Source: Candidatus Latescibacterota bacterium
GTDB taxonomy: Bacteria > JAAXHH01
Reading direction: 5' to 3'
DNA length: 19,079 bases
Assembly: GCA_022821935.1 (NCBI GenBank)
Contig: JAJECR010000355.1
Span: 1-19,079 of the forward strand
The notes under the pieces were generated by a model. It ran no database searches. It worked only from the letters and a program-made list of their open reading frames with translations, and was not told the origin of the DNA. This document shows, piece by piece, positions 13,497 to 19,079 of this stretch. The translations under genes were made by a program, and so were the position numbers. The stretch's first letter is position 1. Every line of letters begins with the position of its first letter.

Positions 13497-14411
13497 GTGC
13501 AACAGGAATTTACCATGGTCATCGACATCCACGCCCACGTCCTGCGCTGGCCCGTACTGAAGAAGTTCAACAACGGGCTGCCCCTCATGTCGGCCGAGGA
13601 GCAGGTCCGGCGCATGGACGAGAAGGAGATCGACAAGGCGGTCATCCTGCCGCTCACGTCAGCCGAAGTGATCGGAGAACCCCAGAGCATGGGCGAGGTC
13701 TTCGACATCTGCCGGCTGTATCCGGGACGCTTCATCCCTTTCTGCGATTTCGACGTGCGCCGCTATGACATGAACAGCGCGGAGCGGTACCGCGAGGTGC
13801 TGGAGCAGTACATGGCCCGCGGGGCCAAAGGCGTGGGGGAACTGACCTGCCGCGTCTACTGGGACGATCCCCGGCTCTGGGATCTCTTCACGGCGTGCGA
13901 AGACCTGGAACTTCCTGTTACCTTTCATACTTCGCCGCCGGAGGCGGTCACGTACGGACTGATCGACGAACTGGGTTTCCCCCGTTTCGAGCAGGCCCTG
14001 CAGCGGTTTCCAGGCCTGCGCTTCTTCGGACACAGCGCCTCCTTCTGGAGCGAGATCAGCGGCGACCTGACGGCCGACCGGAAGGAAGGATATCCGAATA
14101 CGCCCATCACCCCAGGCGGAACGCTGATCCGGCTGTTCAGAACCTATCCCAACCTGTGCGGCGACCTGTCGGCGGGCTCCGGGTTCAACGCACTGACCCG
14201 GGACCCGGCCTTTACTTATGAGTTCCTGGACGAATTCCAGGACCGCCTGATGATGGGACTCGACCACACGGACGCCGAGCTGGACTTTCAGCACATCGAG
14301 TGGCTTCGAGCACGCCGGGACGAAGGGCATATCACGGACGAGGTCTGCGAGAAGATCCTCTGGCGTAACGCCGACCGGATTATCGGATTGGGCATCGCGG
14401 AAGGGGCCTGA
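13497..14411 (+). CDS. Amidohydrolase-2 family metal-dependent hydrolase
   Basis: A 304-residue Amidohydro_2 protein, distinct from the one at 12012. The metal pair is H12/H14 in IDIHAHVL, followed by TFHTSPPEA and RFFGHSASFWSEI, and the final strand LMMGLDHTDAE keeps the Asp that is missing in the neighbour. Families of this type include 2-amino-3-carboxymuconate-semialdehyde-type decarboxylases and lactone hydrolases. Two starts are possible: GTG 13497 with GGGAGAGG ahead, and ATG 13515 with AGGA about eight bases ahead; the second begins MVIDIHAHV, the commoner family opening. I list the longer one. Substrate unknown. Confidence 0.85.
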   Translation: MQQEFTMVIDIHAHVLRWPVLKKFNNGLPLMSAEEQVRRMDEKEIDKAVILPLTSAEVIGEPQSMGEVFDICRLYPGRFIPFCDFDVRRYDMNSAERYREVLEQYMARGAKGVGELTCRVYWDDPRLWDLFTACEDLELPVTFHTSPPEAVTYGLIDELGFPRFEQALQRFPGLRFFGHSASFWSEISGDLTADRKEGYPNTPITPGGTLIRLFRTYPNLCGDLSAGSGFNALTRDPAFTYEFLDEFQDRLMMGLDHTDAELDFQHIEWLRARRDEGHITDEVCEKILWRNADRIIGLGIAEGA

Positions 14412-14558
14412 GCGCCGCGCGCAGTAACTTTCCAAGGCCTGTGTACGCGAGATAAACACGTTGCGCGCGTTTTTATCGTTTACACGAGCCGAAAGAAAGA
14501 CCACATTAGTACCATCCCTTTTAGATATTTTCCTTAAAATACCTCTTACGAGACGACG

Positions 14559-15956
14559 ATGAGTGACGTGCGGGAAGACGCTCGGACCGATTCATTCGGA
14601 GAGGAAACCGAACTCAGGCGGGACCTTGGACCGGTCTCGGCGACGACCGTGATCGTCGGTTCCATCATCGGTTCCGGCATCTTCGCGGGCCCCGCCATCG
14701 TGGCCGGATACGTGGGTACTTCCGGCTGGAATCTCCTGGTCTGGGTCATCTGCGCCTTCATGGCCTTTTGCGGTGCGGTGACATTCGCCGAACTGGGCGG
14801 CATCATGCCGCGGTCGGGCGGGCTGTTCGTCTTCCTGCGCGAAGCCTACGGGCGACTGTGGGGGTTCCTCTTCGGGTGGACCTCGCTCCTGGTGATACGA
14901 CCCGCCGACCTGGCGGCCATCTCCATCGTCTTCGCAACCTACCTGGGCTATTATGTCACCCAGTTCAGCCCCTACCCGGACTGGGCAATGCGCGGCGTGG
15001 CGATAATCGTCCTGATCATCCTCGCCTTCATCAACTACCTGGGCGTCCGGTTCGGCGGACTCGTTCAGAACCTGTCCTCCTTTCTCAAGGTGGGCGGGTT
15101 GCTCCTGATGGTCGGCCTGGCCTTCGGGATCACGCCCGACGCGAGTAATTTCGAACCGGCCTGGCCTTCCGATTCCACCCTGACCATCGGTTTTCTCAGC
15201 ATGGTCAGCCTCGGCATGGTAGCATCCTTCGGCGCCTACGACGGGTGGGACGCGTCGACCTACGTGGCCGAGGAAATCAAGAATCCCAGACGCTGGGTGC
15301 CCCTGTCCATCATCCTGGGTCTCGCCATCACCACCGTCGTCTACCTGCTCGTGAACAGCTCCTACCTGCTGGTGCTCTCCAACACGGGCGTCGCCGAAAG
15401 CGAACGCGTCGCATCAGAGACCATGCAACAGCTCATCGGACCGATCGGAGCGGCTTTCATCGCCGCCACCGCCATGATCTCCACCTTCGGCACCGTGAAC
15501 GCGGGCATATTGACCGGACCGCGCGTCTTCTTCGCCATGGCCCGCGAAAAGATGTTCTTCTCGTGGGTCGCGCGCGTCCACCCACGCTACCGCACGCCTT
15601 CCAACGCCGTCGTGTTCATGGCCGCGCTGGGCATCCTGTATATCGTCTTCCTGGGCGAATGGGGCTCCATCATCGCGGCGCGGACCGGCTCCCTTTGGCT
15701 CTTCTACATCACGACCACCTTCAGCGTATTCATCTTCCGGCGCACCCGTCCCAATGTGCCGCGGCCCTACCGCACCTTCGGGTATCCCGTCACGCCTGCG
15801 ATCTTCGTGCTCATCGGCGTGATCTTCTTCGTGTCCATCACCGTCAGCAACCCCGGACAAACCCTGATCGGGCTGACCATCACCGCCCTGGGCATTCCCG
15901 CCTACTGGATCTGGACGCGGAGCAGGCGCACAGAGAATTCCGGCCAGGACAGTTGA
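14559..15956 (+). CDS. APC-superfamily amino-acid permease (LAT-like)
   Basis: A 465-residue membrane transporter with about 12 hydrophobic segments. VIVGSIIGSGIFAGP (31-45) is the substrate-binding first helix of the APC superfamily, and GAYDGWDASTYVAEEIKNPRRWVP in the middle is the conserved LAT/YfnA-type loop (W-D....EE.KNP.R..P). The C-terminus ends in a basic stretch. It likely takes up amino acids, by antiport or with protons. The start at ATG 14559 is preceded by no clear ribosome site. The 147-base gap upstream is AT-richer than the surroundings and probably holds its promoter, though I cannot pick convincing boxes. The T-rich run after the stop has no clear hairpin. Confidence 0.92.
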   Translation: MSDVREDARTDSFGEETELRRDLGPVSATTVIVGSIIGSGIFAGPAIVAGYVGTSGWNLLVWVICAFMAFCGAVTFAELGGIMPRSGGLFVFLREAYGRLWGFLFGWTSLLVIRPADLAAISIVFATYLGYYVTQFSPYPDWAMRGVAIIVLIILAFINYLGVRFGGLVQNLSSFLKVGGLLLMVGLAFGITPDASNFEPAWPSDSTLTIGFLSMVSLGMVASFGAYDGWDASTYVAEEIKNPRRWVPLSIILGLAITTVVYLLVNSSYLLVLSNTGVAESERVASETMQQLIGPIGAAFIAATAMISTFGTVNAGILTGPRVFFAMAREKMFFSWVARVHPRYRTPSNAVVFMAALGILYIVFLGEWGSIIAARTGSLWLFYITTTFSVFIFRRTRPNVPRPYRTFGYPVTPAIFVLIGVIFFVSITVSNPGQTLIGLTITALGIPAYWIWTRSRRTENSGQDS

Positions 15957-15986
15957 TTCTTTTTTGTTGCCCTACCCATTCATTAC

Positions 15987-16157
15987 TCACTGCGACCACA
16001 ATTTAACTAGAATCGTAGCAACACCGGCCAACAGCGCCGTGATAGTTGCAAGTATTGAAAAGCCAACTCTTTCTATCGTTCCCAGTCTCTTGTCGATTTG
16101 TTCGATGATCCCCTCGAGCCGGCTTATTCTGCCTTCGTGGTTCAGATAGTCGGACAT
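15987..16157 (-). CDS. Small coiled-coil plus single-membrane-helix protein
   Basis: A 56-residue protein (60 from an upstream GTG at 16169). Residues 1-30 form an amphipathic, heptad-like helix (HEGRISRLEGIIEQIDKRLGTIE) and the last 25 are a membrane helix (GFSILATITALLAGVATILV) with a short KLWSQ end. This layout resembles XhlA/haemolysin-like or other tiny bitopic proteins often left unannotated. ATG 16157 has AGGTGG eight bases ahead; GTG 16169 has AAGGAG close by. It lies opposite to its neighbours between the permease and the sulfite-reductase genes. Function unknown. Confidence 0.6.
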   Translation of the reverse strand: MSDYLNHEGRISRLEGIIEQIDKRLGTIERVGFSILATITALLAGVATILVKLWSQ

Positions 16158-16351
16158 GAATGTACCCACCTTTCTCCTTAAGTGCCTATCTGAGTTCCTT
16201 CAGCGTAGGTCGGTTCCCGCCCGGCTGTAGCACAGTTTTGACCCTCTAATCGAATCAGTGTGATTTGGCAGCCCGAATCTCGTATACCAAATTCTCGCGC
16301 CATGCCGGATCGCTATTATTTACTAAATTGATCAAGATTGTGAATTTTGTG

Positions 16352-16380
16352 TTGACACCCCGTTCCGACTCCGGTATACT
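16352..16380 (+). promoter_or_regulatory. Sigma-70-type promoter of the sulfur-assimilation operon
   Basis: A perfect TTGACA (16352-16357), a 17-base spacer and TATACT (16375-16380, 5 of 6), in an otherwise AT-rich island, 68 bases before the reductase start. A TTGATCAA palindrome (16328-16335) just upstream could be a regulator site. Confidence 0.8.
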
Positions 16381-16448
16381 GGGGATTCGTTTTACAGTAA
16401 ATCGCAGCCAGACGCACCTGGAAGACGCAACTGGAACGGGAATTAAAA

Positions 16449-18086
16449 ATGGCAAAAGCGGTCCGCAGACCTCGGCGCGAACAGCCGGAACCCACCTGGG
16501 ACCTGGTCCGCAAGCGCAACTACGTGGAGCGGCTCAAGCACGAGAAGGCGCCGATGGAGGTTATCCACGACATCCCGGAGCTGATCGAGCAGGGCTACGA
16601 GGAGATTTCAGAGGAGGACGTGGTGCGGCTCCAGTGGTACGGCCTGTACCACGATAAGCCCAAGGTGGGGCACTTCATGATGCGCGTAAAGCTCCCGGGC
16701 GGCCGTCTGACGCCGCACAAGCTGCGCACCATCGGCCGGGTCTCCCAGGACTTCGGGGGCGACTATGGCGAACTCACCACCCGCCAGAACATCCAACTGC
16801 ACGGCATGAAGCTCAACGACCTGCCCGAGATCTTCGAAACGCTGAACCGTGCTGGCCTGTCCACGAGCGGAGGGTGCGGCGACACCGTGCGGAACATCAC
16901 GGGTTGCCCGGTTGCGGGAATTGCGGCCGACGAACTGTTCAACGCCCGTCCGGTCATCGAGTCGGTGGCCGAATTCTTCTACGGCAATCCCGATTACTGT
17001 GATCTGCCGCGCAAGCATAAGATCACCATCTCCTGCTGCCCCCACCAGTGCAACGCGCCTGAAATCAACTGCATCAGCCTGATAGGCATCGTCAGGGAGG
17101 GGAATCCCGGGTTCGCCGTCAAGATCGGCGGCGGCCTGTCCACCTGGCCCCGGCTTGCTAGCGACCTGGGCGTCTTCGTACCGGTGGACGACGTGATCCC
17201 CGTACTGCGCGCCATCATCGATGTGTGGAAGGAAGACCTCAAGTACCGCATGTCCCGGGTGAAGGCGCGGCTGAAATTCATGGTCGCCGACCTGGGTCCG
17301 GAAGCCTATCGCGAACGCGTGGAAGCGCGCCTGGGATACCGGCTGGCCGATGGCGACGCGCCGGCTCCACCGGAAAGGGAATACGACCACACCGGGATCC
17401 ACGAGCAGGTGCAGGAAGGGCTGTACTACGCGGGCTTCCCCGTGTTCCTGGGGCTGTGCACCGGCACGCAGATGATCCAACTGGCCGACCTAGCCGACGA
17501 ATACGGCGGAGAGTTCAGGCTGACCCGCCGCCAGAACGTCATCCTCACGCATATTCCCAAAGACAGACTGGAACCGGTCACCGGCGCGGTGGCCGAAATC
17601 GGCTTTCCCATGGAGGTCAACGACCTTCGGGGAACCAGCATCGCCTGCACGGGTGAGCCTTTCTGCAACTACTCAGTCGGGGAGACCAAGACCAAGATGG
17701 GGGAGATCGTCGAGCACATGGAACGGGTCTTCGGAGACCAGGCGCGTGGCCTGCGGCTTAACCTGGACGGCTGCCCCCACGCCTGCGCCCATCACTGGAT
17801 CGGCGATATCGGGTTCCAGGCCACGACGCTCCGCGAGCGAGGCGAGGGCGGCGAGCGGCTGCGGGGATACGATCTTTTCCTCCGTGGCGGGTTGAGCGGG
17901 CAGGCCGCCATCGGCCAGCCGGTCCTCCGGCGCGTGCCCGCGGAGTCCGTCCACCTCTACACCGAAAGGCTCTTCCGGTCCTACCTGGACCAGAAAACAG
18001 ACAACGAGACGATACAACAGTTTTTCCACCGTCACAGCGATGACGAGTTGACCGTGATTGCCTCGGGCAACGAAGTCGCCGCATAA
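16449..18086 (+). CDS. Siroheme/[4Fe-4S] sulfite (or nitrite) reductase
   Basis: A 545-residue ferredoxin-type siroheme reductase, carrying out the six-electron reduction of sulfite to sulfide (or nitrite to ammonia). The two-fold repeated architecture is complete: the N-terminal half has ELTTRQNIQLHG (108-119) and GCGDTVRNITGCP (142-154); the C-terminal half has RLTRRQNVILTHIP. The cluster/siroheme Cys set is C400-x5-C406 (CTGEPFC) and C442-x3-C446 (CPHAC). The APS-reductase gene 23 bases downstream makes sulfite the more likely substrate. Length is normal for the NirA/Sir family. ATG 16449 has a GGGA site about 8 bases upstream, 60-70 bases after a strong promoter. Confidence 0.92.
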   Translation: MAKAVRRPRREQPEPTWDLVRKRNYVERLKHEKAPMEVIHDIPELIEQGYEEISEEDVVRLQWYGLYHDKPKVGHFMMRVKLPGGRLTPHKLRTIGRVSQDFGGDYGELTTRQNIQLHGMKLNDLPEIFETLNRAGLSTSGGCGDTVRNITGCPVAGIAADELFNARPVIESVAEFFYGNPDYCDLPRKHKITISCCPHQCNAPEINCISLIGIVREGNPGFAVKIGGGLSTWPRLASDLGVFVPVDDVIPVLRAIIDVWKEDLKYRMSRVKARLKFMVADLGPEAYRERVEARLGYRLADGDAPAPPEREYDHTGIHEQVQEGLYYAGFPVFLGLCTGTQMIQLADLADEYGGEFRLTRRQNVILTHIPKDRLEPVTGAVAEIGFPMEVNDLRGTSIACTGEPFCNYSVGETKTKMGEIVEHMERVFGDQARGLRLNLDGCPHACAHHWIGDIGFQATTLRERGEGGERLRGYDLFLRGGLSGQAAIGQPVLRRVPAESVHLYTERLFRSYLDQKTDNETIQQFFHRHSDDELTVIASGNEVAA

Positions 18087-18109
18087 GTATCAGGAGAGGA
18101 ATAAACGCC

Positions 18110-18955
18110 ATGGACCGCCCGGACCATCCGGACCATTTGGAACACCCGGACCGCCTTGAACACCCGGACCGCCTGGACCGCGACTTCCTGGATGAATTTG
18201 AAGCCGGACAACTGGCCATTGAGTTTGACGGGGAGTCTCCCGAGGCCGTGATCGAATGGGCCCTGGATCGTTGGGGCCGGCGCGCCGGGCTGTGTACGAG
18301 CTTCCAGGCGGAGGGGATGGTCCTGCTGGACATGGCCTGGCAGATCGATCCCAATATCCACGTGTTCACGGTGGACACGGGCCGGCTTCACCAGGAAACC
18401 TACGACTTCATCGACCGGGTCCGGGACCACTACGAAATCGATATCCAGGTTTACTTCCCCGACCTGCTGCAGGTGGAGAACATGGTGGGCGCCCATGGCA
18501 TGAACCTCTTCTACAAGTCCGTGGAATCGCGGTTCAAATGCTGCAACGTGCGCAAGGTGGAACCGATCCGCCGCGCACTCGAGGGGCTGGACGGATGGTT
18601 CACCGGGCTTCGGCGCGACCAGTGGGCCAGCCGGGCGAACATCCGCAAGATCGAAATCGACCACGACCACGGCGGACTGGCGAAGATCAGTCCCCTGGCG
18701 GACTGGACCGAGGAGGAGGTCTGGGACTACATCGAGCTCTACGACGTTCCGAAGCACCCCCTCTATGAGAAGGGCTACACCAGCATCGGCTGCAAGCCGT
18801 GCACCCGGGTCACGAAGCCCGGCGAGGACTCGCGGGCGGGGCGCTGGTGGTGGGAGAAGAACGCGCCCAAGGAATGCGGCATGCACTGCCCGGTGGAGAC
18901 TGGCGGTTTCGAGCACGAGATGGAAGCGCTGGTGGCGGAGGAGGTGGACAAATGA
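18110..18955 (+). CDS. cysH: Assimilatory adenylyl-sulfate (APS) reductase, [4Fe-4S] type
   Basis: A 281-residue thiol-dependent reductase converting activated sulfate to sulfite. The iron-sulfur Cys pattern CC (144-145) and C-x2-C (228, 231, in IGCKPCTR) marks the bacterial APS-reducing type rather than the cluster-free PAPS type, and GRWWWE (244-249) with KECGMH (255-259) supplies the redox Cys C256. TSFQAEGMVLLD (63-74) and FTVDTGRLHQET (86-97) belong to the nucleotide-binding fold. The first 24 residues are a His-Pro-Asp-rich low-complexity leader made by DNA tandem repeats, unusual for the family. The start has GGAGAGGA about ten bases ahead. The stop overlaps the next start by ATGA. Confidence 0.93.
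   Translation: MDRPDHPDHLEHPDRLEHPDRLDRDFLDEFEAGQLAIEFDGESPEAVIEWALDRWGRRAGLCTSFQAEGMVLLDMAWQIDPNIHVFTVDTGRLHQETYDFIDRVRDHYEIDIQVYFPDLLQVENMVGAHGMNLFYKSVESRFKCCNVRKVEPIRRALEGLDGWFTGLRRDQWASRANIRKIEIDHDHGGLAKISPLADWTEEEVWDYIELYDVPKHPLYEKGYTSIGCKPCTRVTKPGEDSRAGRWWWEKNAPKECGMHCPVETGGFEHEMEALVAEEVDK
18140..18175 (+). repeat. Tandem 18-bp repeat in the cysH leader
   Basis: gaacacccggaccgcctt (18140-18157) repeats as gaacacccggaccgcctg (18158-18175), in frame, giving HPDRLEHPDRL. Related gaccatccg-type units just upstream (about 18116-18139) extend a decayed array back to the start codon. Confidence 0.9.
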
Positions 18956-19079
18956 GCAACGCGGGCATCCTGTACCTGAGACTATTGCGAAAGATCGTCC
19001 GTGAATCCGCCTGGCGTCTCGGCGGGGGCGAAGAGACTTTCCTGGCCGCGGGATTCGGCGACGACCCCATCGGCGGCGA
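18952..19079 (+). CDS. Unrecognised protein coupled to cysH, 3' partial
   Basis: ATG 18952 overlaps the cysH stop (ATGA), with GGAGGTGG about five bases upstream inside cysH, so it is almost certainly the third gene of the operon. Only 42 residues are visible (starting MSNAGILYLRLLRKIVRESA), with a basic amphipathic helix then a Gly/Glu/Asp-rich part (RLGGGEETFLAAGFGDDP). I do not recognise it. Position suggests a sulfate-assimilation role, such as siroheme synthesis or sulfate activation, but the visible part does not show one. Confidence 0.65.
   Translation, partial: MSNAGILYLRLLRKIVRESAWRLGGGEETFLAAGFGDDPIGG

Noticed and set aside
14454..14475. Possible terminator after the second amidohydrolase (AAACACG, loop, CGCGTTT, T-run)
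   Set aside because: The stem is only seven pairs with one mismatch and a short T-run; too weak to call.
16201..16330. Search for a riboswitch or SAM/cysteine-type leader before the sulfite reductase
   Set aside because: No conserved core or convincing hairpin was seen; the transcript leader after the promoter is only about 60 bases.
16255..16455. 66-codon minus-strand frame upstream of the sulfite reductase
   Set aside because: It covers the strong promoter on the other strand and has no ribosome site or recognisable features.

Overview
The window is GC-rich, densely coded bacterial DNA with short intergenic gaps, frequent GTG/TTG starts and 4- to 8-base gene overlaps. I see no rRNA, tRNA, CRISPR array, insertion sequence or phage module. 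The mix of phytanoyl-CoA dioxygenase-type oxygenase, xylose-isomerase-like TIM barrels, amidohydrolases, L-rhamnose mutarotase, an enolase-superfamily enzyme and a PIG-L protein is typical of uncultivated, carbohydrate-degrading Gram-negative lineages such as Latescibacterota, Poribacteria or Planctomycetota. That taxonomic guess is inference from gene content only.

Layout. (1) 1-3151, plus strand: the 3' part of a cold-shock/VOC fusion protein, a polyphosphate-glucokinase-type ROK kinase, a winged-helix protein resembling the AlkZ-related family, and a solitary beta-class DNA methyltransferase. (2) 3115-6368, minus strand: an operon read as PIG-L-like protein, L-rhamnose mutarotase, an unrecognised helical protein, and a sugar-phosphate isomerase/epimerase-like TIM barrel. 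(3) 6593-7822, plus strand: an MFS transporter divergent from that operon. (4) 7924-10000, minus strand: a Phd-type antitoxin and PIN-domain toxin, followed by an overlapping enolase-superfamily gene. (5) 10361-14411, plus strand: PhyH-type dioxygenase, hydroxypyruvate-isomerase-like protein, amidohydrolase, small retropepsin-like protease, second amidohydrolase. (6) 14559-15956: an APC/LAT-type amino-acid permease, then a tiny coiled-coil/membrane protein on the minus strand. (7) 16352-19079, plus strand: a good sigma-70-like promoter driving a siroheme sulfite/nitrite reductase, an assimilatory APS reductase and the start of a third, translationally coupled gene.

How the genes fit together. 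Regions 2 to 5 look like parts of carbohydrate or small-acid catabolism: mutarotation, isomerisation, dehydration, oxygenation, C-C or ester hydrolysis, and transport. No single substrate can be named from sequence alone. Several enzymes carry substitutions at family catalytic positions (PIG-L base Asp to Ala, amidohydrolase Asp to Gly, probable enolase-superfamily Lys to Ser), so the chemistry may differ from the family names. Region 7 is assimilatory sulfate reduction.

The least conventional signals are short direct duplications at the 3' ends of three genes (ppgK, the PIG-L gene and the enolase gene), the cold-shock/VOC fusion, and the toxin-antitoxin cassette whose toxin ORF overlaps and contains the ribosome-binding site of a metabolic gene. 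I see no complete new defence or mobile system.
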